64,000 bases of DNA from Acidimicrobiales bacterium (lineage in GTDB: Bacteria; Actinomycetota; Acidimicrobiia; Acidimicrobiales; RAAP-2), in assembly GCA_025362585.1 (NCBI GenBank), contig JANYFR010000054.1:1-64000 (forward strand), read 5' to 3'. The position numbers and the translations under genes were made by a program. The notes beneath the pieces were generated by a model that was not told the DNA's origin, made no database searches, and was given only the letters and a program-made list of their open reading frames with translations. The stretch's first letter is position 1. The number at the start of each line of letters is the position of its first letter. Shown here in pieces: positions 43,020-50,766 of this stretch.

Positions 43020-45569
43020 GTGGAAGCCGCGCAACTCCGATCGATTTTCCTGGACTTCTTCGCCGAGAACGGCCACCAGGTGGTGCCCTCGGCGAGCCTC
43101 ATTCCCCACGACCAGTCGCTCCTCTTCACCGTCGCGGGCATGGTTCCGTTCAAGCCCTACTTCACCGAAGAGGAGGTCGCGCCCTACCGGCGCGCGGTCT
43201 CGGTGCAGAAGTGCTTTCGCGCTCCCGACATCGACATCATCGGTACCACCCAACGCCACCTGACGTTCTTCGAGATGATGGGCAACTTCTCCTTTGGCGA
43301 CTACTTCAAAGAGGGCGCCATTCGTTTCGCGTGGGACCTGATCACCGGGGGTTTCGGTCTTGATCCCGATCGGCTGTGGGTGACGGTGCACACGAGCGAC
43401 GCCGAGGCCGAGGCGCTGTGGCGCGACCTCGTCGGGGTCCGACCCGAGCGCATTCAGCGCCTCGGCGAGGACAACTTCTGGGGCATGGGCGAGACCGGAC
43501 CGTGCGGACCTTGTTCGGAGATCTTCTACGACAAGGGTCCGGCCTTCGGCGCCGGCGGCGGTCCGGCGCACGGCGGCGAGGACCGATTCGTCGAGTTCTG
43601 GAACCTCGTGTTCATGCAGTACGAACGAGGACCGGGCGGGGCCATGACCGAACTGCCGAAGAAGAACATCGACACCGGTGCCGGCTTCGAACGCTGCCTG
43701 GCCATTTTGAACGGCGTCGAATCGGTCTTCGCGACCGACCTGTTCGCGCCCCTGCTCGAGACGGCGTCGCGGGCCCTGAAGGCGACCTACGGCGCCGACG
43801 AGCAGACCGACGTCGCCATCCGACGCCTCGCCGACCACGGTCGGGCCATGACGATGCTGGTGGCCGACGGCGTCCTGCCGAGCAACGAGGGTCGCGGGTA
43901 CGTGCTGCGCCGCATCATCCGTCGGGCCATTCTCGCGGCGCGCCGCGCCGGTTCGGACGCGCAACTGTCGGCGCGACTGGTTGACGCGACGATGCTGAAG
44001 ATGGACAGCGCCTACCCGTCGTTGACGAAGGATCGTGACCTGATCGTCGAAGTGCTCGAGCGCGAAGAGGCCGGCTTCGCGCGAACCTTGCGCACGGGCA
44101 TGTCGCTGCTCGAAGGCGCGCGCGACCAGGTGCTCGCGGTCCACGCCACCGTCTTTCCCGGCGACGTGGCCTTCAGGCTCCACGACACCCACGGCTTTCC
44201 CATCCAGTTGACCGAGGAGATCGTCGCGGAGTCCGGCCTGTCGGTTGACCACCGCGCCTTCGACGACGCCATGGCCACGCAGCGCGAACGCGCCCGCGCG
44301 AAGGCCAAGACCCTCAGGCTGGCCGACGACGTGCAGTACCGCGAACTGGTCGAACGCCACGGCACCACTGAGTTCGTTGGCCGCGACGCCTCGCGCTACA
44401 GCGTCGAGACCCAGGTGCTGGCACTACTCGTTGGTGAGGACGGTGTCGGGGAGCTGTTCGTCGACGCGACGCCCTTCTACGCCGAGTCGGGCGGCCAGGT
44501 CGGCGACACCGGCACGGTCGTCACCGAGACCGGTCGCTTCCAGGTCCTCGACACCCAGAACGTGGCGGGCGGACTCTTCGCGCACCGGGGTCGCCTGCAC
44601 GGCGAGGTGCTCGCCGGTCAGGCGGCGGTGGCGACGATCGACCCCGTTCGACGAGAGGCGACCCGGCGCAACCACACGGCGACCCACCTGTTGCACGCGG
44701 GACTGCGCGCGGTGCTCGGCGAGCACGTGCGCCAGCAGGGCTCCTACGTCGCTCCGGAGCGACTGCGATTCGACTTCTCCCACGGCGGCGCGGTCAGTGC
44801 CGACGAGACCAAGGAGATCCTCACCCTGGTCAACGAGGACGTCGTTCACAACGGGGCTGTCGAGACGATCCAGACGACCAAGGCCGCGGCGGAGACCATG
44901 GGCGCGATTGCCTTCTTCGGTGACAAGTACGGCGACCGGGTCCGGGTGGTGCGGGCCGGCCGCCACAGTCTGGAGTTCTGCGGCGGCACCCACGTGGAGC
45001 GCCTCGGCGACATTGGCCAGATCCAGATAGTCAGCGAGGCCTCCATTGGTTCCAATACCCGGCGCATCGAGGCGGTGAGTGGCCTCGCGGCCTTTGGGCG
45101 TAGTCGCGACATGGAAGGGGTCCTCGGGGCGGTCGCGACGCTCCTGAAGAGTTCCCTCGACGACGTCGTGCCGTCACTCGAGCGCTTGGTCGAACGCCAG
45201 CGCGACGTCGAGCGCGAGCTGGCGAGCCTCCGTCAATCCCAACTGAGCGCCTTCGCCGAACAGTTGCACGAGCGCAGCGGCGAACCCGTGCTCGTCGCGC
45301 GCGTCGACGGCTACGCCGGCGAGCAGTTGCGCACGCTGGCCCAGGACCTGCAGCGTCGGGGGCGCCGAGTCGTGGTGCTCGCGGGCGTCCACGACGACAA
45401 GGTGGCGATCGCGGTGGCGAGTGACGAGTCGCTCGACGCGCAAACGGCCGTGAAGGGGCTGGCGAAACTCGTCGGTGGCGGGGGCGGCGGATCGGCCCGC
45501 GTCGCGCTCGCGGGCGGTCGCGACCCGAGCGCCATCGACGCGGTGCTCGTCGCGGCCGCCGCGCTCTAG
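43020..45569 (+). CDS. alaS: Alanyl-tRNA synthetase
   Basis: An 849-residue class II synthetase. The catalytic core has RSIFLDFFAENGHQVVPSAS, QKCFRAPDIDIIGTTQRHLTFFEMMGNFSFGDYFK and GRGYVLRRIIRRA. The editing domain has the zinc motif HTATHLLHAGLR, and later Cys-x3-His in FCGGTHVERLG. The C-Ala dimerisation domain ends in a Gly-rich strand, KLVGGGGGGSARVALAGGRDPS. Start is GTG, leaderless. The yqgF gene begins two bases after the stop, as in many actinobacteria. Confidence 0.96.
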   Translation: MEAAQLRSIFLDFFAENGHQVVPSASLIPHDQSLLFTVAGMVPFKPYFTEEEVAPYRRAVSVQKCFRAPDIDIIGTTQRHLTFFEMMGNFSFGDYFKEGAIRFAWDLITGGFGLDPDRLWVTVHTSDAEAEALWRDLVGVRPERIQRLGEDNFWGMGETGPCGPCSEIFYDKGPAFGAGGGPAHGGEDRFVEFWNLVFMQYERGPGGAMTELPKKNIDTGAGFERCLAILNGVESVFATDLFAPLLETASRALKATYGADEQTDVAIRRLADHGRAMTMLVADGVLPSNEGRGYVLRRIIRRAILAARRAGSDAQLSARLVDATMLKMDSAYPSLTKDRDLIVEVLEREEAGFARTLRTGMSLLEGARDQVLAVHATVFPGDVAFRLHDTHGFPIQLTEEIVAESGLSVDHRAFDDAMATQRERARAKAKTLRLADDVQYRELVERHGTTEFVGRDASRYSVETQVLALLVGEDGVGELFVDATPFYAESGGQVGDTGTVVTETGRFQVLDTQNVAGGLFAHRGRLHGEVLAGQAAVATIDPVRREATRRNHTATHLLHAGLRAVLGEHVRQQGSYVAPERLRFDFSHGGAVSADETKEILTLVNEDVVHNGAVETIQTTKAAAETMGAIAFFGDKYGDRVRVVRAGRHSLEFCGGTHVERLGDIGQIQIVSEASIGSNTRRIEAVSGLAAFGRSRDMEGVLGAVATLLKSSLDDVVPSLERLVERQRDVERELASLRQSQLSAFAEQLHERSGEPVLVARVDGYAGEQLRTLAQDLQRRGRRVVVLAGVHDDKVAIAVASDESLDAQTAVKGLAKLVGGGGGGSARVALAGGRDPSAIDAVLVAAAAL

Positions 45570-45571
45570 CG

Positions 45572-45991
45572 GTGGCGACGAGACTGCTCGGCCTCGATCC
45601 CGGCACGACGCGCTGCGGCGTGGCGATCACTGATTCGGCGCTGACCATGGCGTTCCCGCGCGACGCGTGGGCGGCGGACGCGTCGCTGCTCGACCGCGTG
45701 GCGCGACTGCTCGACGACGAGGGCGTCGGGGGCATCGTGATCGGTCGTCCGGTAGCGCTGTCGGGCAACGAGACCGCGAGCACTCGCCACGCCGACGGGC
45801 TGTTCGAGGCGGTGCGCGAGCGCTTCGTCGAGCTGACGGTCGTCCAGTGGGACGAACGACTGACGACCTACGAGGCGCAGCAGTCGCTGTCGGCGGCCGG
45901 AGTAAGGGCCCGTGACCACCGCGGACGCCTCGACAGCGCGGCCGCCGTCATCATGCTGCAAAACTACGTAGATGCCCTCCATCCTCGTTAG
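45572..45991 (+). CDS. yqgF: YqgF/RuvX RNase H-fold nuclease
   Basis: A 139-residue YqgF-family protein involved in 16S rRNA 5'-end maturation and, by fold, a putative Holliday-junction resolvase. Acidic active-site residues lie in LLGLDPGTTRCGVAI, WDERLTTYEAQ and the C-terminal LDSAAAVIMLQNY. IVIGRPVALSGNE is the family's conserved loop. The GTG start is two bases after alaS. The last 20 bases overlap the start of mltG. Confidence 0.94.
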   Translation: MATRLLGLDPGTTRCGVAITDSALTMAFPRDAWAADASLLDRVARLLDDEGVGGIVIGRPVALSGNETASTRHADGLFEAVRERFVELTVVQWDERLTTYEAQQSLSAAGVRARDHRGRLDSAAAVIMLQNYVDALHPR

Positions 45992-46982
45992 GCCGCTAGG
46001 CCGTGCGCTGCTCCTGGTCGCCTTCGCCGGCGTCGTGGTGCTCGGATGGTTCGCCCTCCAGGTCGCACCGATCTTCTCGGGTCACGGCAAGGTGGTCACT
46101 GTAATCGTCCATCCGGGCGACTCCCTGTCGGCCATCGCGAGCGAACTGCACACCGCCGGCGTCATTGCGTCGCCCTTGGCCTTTCGTCTCTACACCCTCG
46201 TCGGTGCGCCCGTCGTGCGCGCCGGCTCGTACCAACTCGCCCAGGGTTCGTCCTTCTCCCACGTCGAAGCGGTCCTCGCCGCGCCGCCCAACGTGGTCGT
46301 CGCCAACGTGACGCCGGGACTCACGCTCCACGAGGTGACGGTCAATCTCGCCAACGACATGGGGCCGACCTGGTCCAATTCCTTCGCGCGGGCCGCGACC
46401 AACGACGTGACGAGGAGCCCCTACGGTCACGGGCGATCCCTCGAGGGTCTGCTCGGCGCCGGGCAGTACGTCATCACACCGGGCACGACGCCCGAGGCGC
46501 TCGCGCGCCGTATGGTGGACAGTTTCGTTCGAGAGGCGGCGTCGGTGGGGCTGCGCCCGACGACGTCACTGCACGGCCTCAGCGCCTACCAGCTGGTGAT
46601 CGCCGCGTCGATCGTCGAGAAGGAGGGTTACTACCCAAAGAACATGCCCAAGGTTGGCCGCGTCATCTTCAACCGTCTCGCGCGCGGCGGTCCGCTACAA
46701 ATGGACGCGACCGTCCTCTACTACCTCGGCCAGGACGGGGGCACCGTGACGCCGGCCGATCTGCGGATCCAGACGCCCTACAACACCTACCTGTACCCCG
46801 GGCTCACCCCGACGCCGATCTGCGCGGTCTCGACGATCGCGCTTAACGCGGTGCTGCACGCGCCGCCCGGCCCGTGGCTCTACTTCACTCTCGTGAACCA
46901 AGACGGCACCGAGGCGTTCGCCTCGACCTTCACCGAGCAGCTCGTCAACGAGCGACTGGCCCAGTCGCGGGGTATTGGATGA
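45972..46982 (+). CDS. mltG: Endolytic murein transglycosylase MltG
   Basis: A 336-residue YceG-like protein. One N-terminal membrane helix (ALLLVAFAGVVVLGWFAL), a LysM-like region (VTVIVHPGDSLSAIASELH), and the catalytic domain with AASIVEKEGYYPKNMPKVGRV (catalytic Glu) and LQMDATVLYYLG, then PYNTYLYPGLTPTPI. MltG cuts nascent glycan strands and sets their length, working with SEDS/PBP synthases such as RodA downstream. It overlaps yqgF by 20 bases and aroE by four (ATGA). Confidence 0.94.
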   Translation: MPSILVRPLGRALLLVAFAGVVVLGWFALQVAPIFSGHGKVVTVIVHPGDSLSAIASELHTAGVIASPLAFRLYTLVGAPVVRAGSYQLAQGSSFSHVEAVLAAPPNVVVANVTPGLTLHEVTVNLANDMGPTWSNSFARAATNDVTRSPYGHGRSLEGLLGAGQYVITPGTTPEALARRMVDSFVREAASVGLRPTTSLHGLSAYQLVIAASIVEKEGYYPKNMPKVGRVIFNRLARGGPLQMDATVLYYLGQDGGTVTPADLRIQTPYNTYLYPGLTPTPICAVSTIALNAVLHAPPGPWLYFTLVNQDGTEAFASTFTEQLVNERLAQSRGIG

Positions 46983-47761
46983 ACTGGCGCCTCGGCGTGG
47001 CCGGCTCACCGATTGCGCACTCCTTGACTCCTCAGCTGCACGCCGAGGGTCTGCGCCAGGCCGGTCTCGTGGGCACCTCGGAGCGCCTCGAGGTCACGGT
47101 CGCCGAGGCCGCCCGACTCGGTGAACTGCTCGGTGCAACCTTTGACGCGCTGTCGATCACGATGCCGCTCAAGTCGGTCGCCGCGGAGTACTGCGACGAA
47201 CTCGACGAGGTGGCGGCGCGCACCGGCTCCGTCAATTCAATGCTGGCGAGAGACGGCCAGGTGCTCGGATCGTCGACCGACGGTCGGGGACTGCTCGACG
47301 CGCTGGCCGGTGAGCTCGGCGTGGAGGTGGCGGACCGCTACGCCGTGGTGCTCGGCGCCGGGGGAGCGGCCCGCGCAATCGTCGACGCGCTCGTGGCGGC
47401 GGGGGTGGCCGAGGTCGCGGTCCACGGCCGCACCGAATCGAACGTGACCGCGATCACGTCGCGCTACGAGCACGTGCACGGCTTCGCCCAGAGCCTTCGG
47501 CCCATTGCACTGATCGTGAACACCGTGCCGACGGTGGGACGAGTCACGGAGGCGGCCGTGCTGCACGGTGTCGGACCACAGACCGTGGCGGTCGACATCA
47601 CCTACGAGCCGGCGATGACGCCGTGGCGCGCCCTGCACGAGAGCGCGGGATGTCGCACCCAGAACGGCCTCGCGATGCTGGCCTACCAGGCCGCGCTGCA
47701 GATGCGCTGGTGGTTCACCAGCGACATCGACGCGGCACTACTGCTCGGCGCCATCTCGTGA
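46979..47761 (+). CDS. aroE: Shikimate dehydrogenase
   Basis: A 260-residue NADPH-dependent enzyme reducing 3-dehydroshikimate to shikimate in the aromatic pathway. The N-terminus is RLGVAGSPIAHSLTPQLH, the shikimate site SITMPLKSVAAEYCDELD with the catalytic Lys, then GSVNSML and STDGRGLLDAL. The Rossmann motif is VVLGAGGAARAIVDAL. The ORF track starts 35 codons earlier inside mltG. The ATG at 46979 overlaps the mltG stop and gives the family N-terminus. The usual NVTxPxK is ITMPLK, a modest variation. Placement after mltG is as in mycobacteria. Confidence 0.93.
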   Translation: MNWRLGVAGSPIAHSLTPQLHAEGLRQAGLVGTSERLEVTVAEAARLGELLGATFDALSITMPLKSVAAEYCDELDEVAARTGSVNSMLARDGQVLGSSTDGRGLLDALAGELGVEVADRYAVVLGAGGAARAIVDALVAAGVAEVAVHGRTESNVTAITSRYEHVHGFAQSLRPIALIVNTVPTVGRVTEAAVLHGVGPQTVAVDITYEPAMTPWRALHESAGCRTQNGLAMLAYQAALQMRWWFTSDIDAALLLGAIS

Positions 47762-48897
47762 CCGACACGCTGAGCGCCTGGACGTCGCGGCTGCGCACGA
47801 AGGACCGCCTCGACCTCGGCCTGGCGATGGGCCTCATCATCGTGGGCGTCACCGGGGTCATCATGGACTACAGCGCCACTCGCGGACCGTTACTCAACGC
47901 CGGCTACAACCCGCACTACTACCTCGAGCGCCAGGGTCTGTTCGTGGTGATCGGCGTCGTGGCGATGTACGTCACGTCCCTGGTGGACTACCGACGACTG
48001 GAGATCGTGGCGACGCCCCTCTACGTCACGAGTCTGCTGGCACTGGCGGGCGTCTTCGTGGTCGGACAGAGCTCCCTCGGGGCCCAACGCTGGTACAGCC
48101 TCGGCTTCATCCAGGTCCAACCTTCGGAGTTCACGGTGCTCATCCTGATCCTCGCCATCGCCACGTTCTGTCAACGACGGCCCGAGGGGCTCACTATGTA
48201 CGACGTCGCGCGACTCATGCTGATGGCGGTCGTGCCGATGCTGCTCATCTTTCGCCAACCCGACCTCGGCACCACGATCATCATCGTGCTGGTCGTGGGC
48301 GCGATGATGGTCATCGCCGGCGTGCCACCACGGTTTATGACCCTGCTCATCGTGATCGGCTCGGCCTCGGTCGTGGCGGGCGTCTACCTGCAGGTCCTGC
48401 ACAAGTACCAGATCGACCGCTTCGTGTCATTCCTCAATCAGAACTCCAACAATCCCCAGCTGCAGGGGATCATCTACGAGGTAAGTAACGCGAAAGTCGC
48501 CATTGGCGCGGGCGGCCTGCACGGAGCGGGCTTCTTCCACGGCTTCCAGACCATCCTCGGCTACGTGCCCGAACAGCGCACCGACTTCATCTTCACCGCC
48601 ATTGGTGAGCAACTCGGTTTTATCGGGTCGGCACTCATCGTGACGCTGCTCGGCTTCGTCGCGTTTCGGATGTTCGTGATCGGTCGGCGCGCGAAGGACA
48701 CGATGGGCCGCCTGTTGTGCATCGGCGTCTTCATCTTCTTCGCCTTTAGCTGCTTCGAGAACATCGGGATGACGATGGGCATCATGCCGGTGACCGGGAT
48801 CCCGCTGCCCCTCCTCAGCTACGGCGGCTCGTCGGCCCTGGTCTTCTTCGTCGCGGGCGGACTGGTGCTCTCGGTCTCGCGCCGCGGCATCAGTTAG
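47758..48897 (+). CDS. rodA: SEDS-family peptidoglycan glycosyltransferase (RodA-type)
   Basis: A 379-residue polytopic protein with about ten helices. SEDS signatures are QRWYSLGFIQVQPSEFTVL, FRQPDLGTTIIIVLV, LGYVPEQRTDFIFTAIGEQLGF and the C-terminal TGIPLPLLSYGGSSALVFFVAGG. The Asp in RQPDLG and PEQRTDFIF is in the expected catalytic positions. It polymerises lipid II, together with a class B PBP, for wall elongation. GTG 47758 overlaps the aroE stop (GTGA). A second SEDS gene follows on the opposite strand; which is RodA and which has another role cannot be told by eye. Confidence 0.92.
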   Translation: MTDTLSAWTSRLRTKDRLDLGLAMGLIIVGVTGVIMDYSATRGPLLNAGYNPHYYLERQGLFVVIGVVAMYVTSLVDYRRLEIVATPLYVTSLLALAGVFVVGQSSLGAQRWYSLGFIQVQPSEFTVLILILAIATFCQRRPEGLTMYDVARLMLMAVVPMLLIFRQPDLGTTIIIVLVVGAMMVIAGVPPRFMTLLIVIGSASVVAGVYLQVLHKYQIDRFVSFLNQNSNNPQLQGIIYEVSNAKVAIGAGGLHGAGFFHGFQTILGYVPEQRTDFIFTAIGEQLGFIGSALIVTLLGFVAFRMFVIGRRAKDTMGRLLCIGVFIFFAFSCFENIGMTMGIMPVTGIPLPLLSYGGSSALVFFVAGGLVLSVSRRGIS

Positions 48898-48900
48898 TCT
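48895..48900 (+). promoter_or_regulatory. -10 box (TAGTCT) before the bifunctional nuclease gene
   Basis: TAGTCT overlaps the rodA stop and lies eight bases before the GTG at 48909. GGAAG in between could also serve as a weak ribosome site. Confidence 0.45.
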
Positions 48901-48908
48901 GGAAGCCT

Positions 48909-49385
48909 GTGAGCGAGAGTGACGTGACGGTTGGCGACGGCCCCGACGAGGTTGTCGAGCCCGCCGCGCCGCCGGTCTTTCGGGTCATGAACATCGAATC
49001 AGTCCTCTACGACCTGACCGATTCCTCGCCGCTCGTTCACCTCACCGAGGCCGAGATGCCCTACCGGTACGCGGCGATTCCGATCGCCCTCGCCGAGGCC
49101 GTCGCTCTCCAGCACGCCCTCTCGGACGTCGAGGGCCGCCGCCCGGGGACCCACGAACTGTTCGCCCAGGTGCTCGCGCGACTCCAGTGCGACGTCGTGG
49201 CCGTGCGCATCGTGCGCTACGACCAGGGCGTCTTCTACGCCGAACTGGACGTCATGAGCCCGCGCGGGCGCGAGGTCTTCGACTGTCGCGCGAGCGACGC
49301 CCTCATCCTCGCGACCCGTCAGCGCGTTCCGGCCCCGGTGCTCTGCGCCGAGGAGGTGCTCGCCACCCTCTACGAATCGAACTGA
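48909..49385 (+). CDS. Bifunctional nuclease (BFN/DUF151) family protein
   Basis: A 158-residue protein with the BFN domain. It shows RYAAIPIALAEAVALQHAL, RRPGTHELFAQVLARLQCDV, VRIVRYDQGVFYAELDV and EVFDCRASDALILATRQRVP. The family is named for DNase and RNase activity reported in plants; some bacterial members are of unknown role. The usual 'RPSDALALA' is RASDALILA here. About 35 acidic, Pro-rich residues precede the domain. The last 16 bases overlap the convergent SEDS gene. Confidence 0.9.
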   Translation: MSESDVTVGDGPDEVVEPAAPPVFRVMNIESVLYDLTDSSPLVHLTEAEMPYRYAAIPIALAEAVALQHALSDVEGRRPGTHELFAQVLARLQCDVVAVRIVRYDQGVFYAELDVMSPRGREVFDCRASDALILATRQRVPAPVLCAEEVLATLYESN

Positions 49386-50737
49386 AGGGCGATCACCTCG
49401 CCGCCGCGTCGTTCCGAGGCGATCTCGTCCGAAATCCGCAACAGAAACGCGACGATGAGGTAGTTGGCGAAGAGTGAGCTGCCGCCGTAGGCCATGAAGG
49501 GGAGCGTGATGCCGGTAAAGGGCAGCACCCGCAGGACGCCGGCCATGATGAAGAAGGCCTGGAAGCCCATCAGCGCCGAGAGGCCGGTCGCCGCCAATCG
49601 CACGTAGTCCGAGTGGGCCCCTTGGGCGATGCGGAATCCCTCACCGACGAAGGCGGCGAAGAGACAGAGGACGAGAATGACGCCGAGGAAGCCGAGCTCT
49701 TCGCCCACGGCGGCGAAGATCATGTCCGAGGTGATGTAGGGGATATTGCCCGAGTGGCCGAGGCCGAGGCCGGTGCCGGTGATCCCGCCGGCGCCGAACG
49801 AGAACCAGCCGTAGGCCAACTGGCAGCTGCCGTGCGCGGCACAGGTGGACCAGGGATTGAGCCAGAGCGCGACGCGCGAGTGGACTTGGGTGAAGAGGCT
49901 GGCGGCGACGAAGCACCCACCGGCGAACAGTCCAATGCCGAGTACCACGTAGGTCTTCAGGCCCGTCGTGACCCACAGCAACGAGATGAAGAGCGCGAAG
50001 AGCAGCAGCGCGAATCCAATGTCGTTCTCGGCCCCGAGGATGGCCATGGAGAAGCCCCAGGCGAAGAGAATCGGCAGGAGGACCCGTGGCGCCACGATCT
50101 GTCGTCCGAGGAGCCGTTGCGTGGGGGTCGAGAGCAGCTCACGATTGGCGGCGAAGTAGGACGCGAAGAAGAAGACCAGGAGGATCTTCGCGATCTCCAC
50201 GGGCTGAAACGAAATCGGCCCGACGACGACCCAGAGGCGCGCGCCGTTGATGTTCCGGCCGAAGTGCGGCACGAGCGGCAACAAGAGGAGACCGAGGGCA
50301 CTCAGAAGTGAAAGGTACCGGTAGCGGTCGAGGTCGCGCACGTGGCGAACGAGCATCAGCGTGACCACGAGGCCGACGGCACTGACCAGGAACCAGAAGG
50401 CCTGCCGGGACGCGTACGCCGGATTCCAGCGAGCGATTTCGACGTACCCGAGGCCGTTCAGCAGCGTGGCAATCGGCAGGAGGACCTGGGAGGCCTTGGG
50501 GGCAAAACGGCGAATCGCCACGTGCATCAACAGCGAGATCGCGACGACCGAACCGAGGAAGTACCAGATTCGTGTCGGCAGGTGGCCCTTCGCCCCGAGT
50601 GAGGCCAGCACGTAGAACGATCCCACGATGATCCAGGCGAGCACCATCAGGCCGAGCTCGGTAGCGCGCCCGCGTGACGGTGAAGTGGTCGTGGCGCGCT
50701 CGGGCTGGGCCAGCTCGGTCCTCGCGTGTTTCGCCAC
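49370..50737 (-). CDS. SEDS-family protein (FtsW/RodA/SpoVE-like)
   Basis: A 455-residue membrane protein, a second SEDS paralogue with about 12 helices. It shows NINGARLWVVVGPISFQPVEIAKILLV, ENDIGFALLLFALF (D of the motif present), GHSGNIPYITSDMIFAAVGEELGF, and TGITLPFMAYGGSSLFANYLIVAFLLRISDE. Two extra N-terminal helices make it longer than the RodA-type gene nearby, as in the actinobacterial RodA linked to PASTA kinase and PBP genes. It may be the elongation or the division polymerase. The GTG start is leaderless, 29 bp from the divergent ppk start. Confidence 0.92.
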   Translation of the reverse strand: MAKHARTELAQPERATTTSPSRGRATELGLMVLAWIIVGSFYVLASLGAKGHLPTRIWYFLGSVVAISLLMHVAIRRFAPKASQVLLPIATLLNGLGYVEIARWNPAYASRQAFWFLVSAVGLVVTLMLVRHVRDLDRYRYLSLLSALGLLLLPLVPHFGRNINGARLWVVVGPISFQPVEIAKILLVFFFASYFAANRELLSTPTQRLLGRQIVAPRVLLPILFAWGFSMAILGAENDIGFALLLFALFISLLWVTTGLKTYVVLGIGLFAGGCFVAASLFTQVHSRVALWLNPWSTCAAHGSCQLAYGWFSFGAGGITGTGLGLGHSGNIPYITSDMIFAAVGEELGFLGVILVLCLFAAFVGEGFRIAQGAHSDYVRLAATGLSALMGFQAFFIMAGVLRVLPFTGITLPFMAYGGSSLFANYLIVAFLLRISDEIASERRGGEVIALQFDS

Positions 50738-50747
50738 GTTGCAACGT
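50736..50747. promoter_or_regulatory. 12-bp palindrome over the SEDS gene start
   Basis: ACGTTGCAACGT is a perfect palindrome covering the start codon, spacer and part of the -10 box (TAACGT, 50744-50749 minus strand) of the SEDS gene. It could be an operator. Confidence 0.35.
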
Positions 50748-50749
50748 TA
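50744..50749 (-). promoter_or_regulatory. -10 box (TAACGT) of leaderless SEDS gene
   Basis: On the minus strand TAACGT-TGCAAC-GTG gives a six-base gap to the start codon at 50737. Confidence 0.6.
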
Positions 50750-50753
50750 GCCC

Positions 50754-50759
50754 TACGAT
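50754..50759 (+). promoter_or_regulatory. -10 box (TACGAT) of leaderless ppk
   Basis: TACGAT lies seven bases before the GTG at 50767 and four bases from the opposing -10 box of the divergent SEDS gene. Confidence 0.6.
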
Positions 50760-50766
50760 GGTCGGG

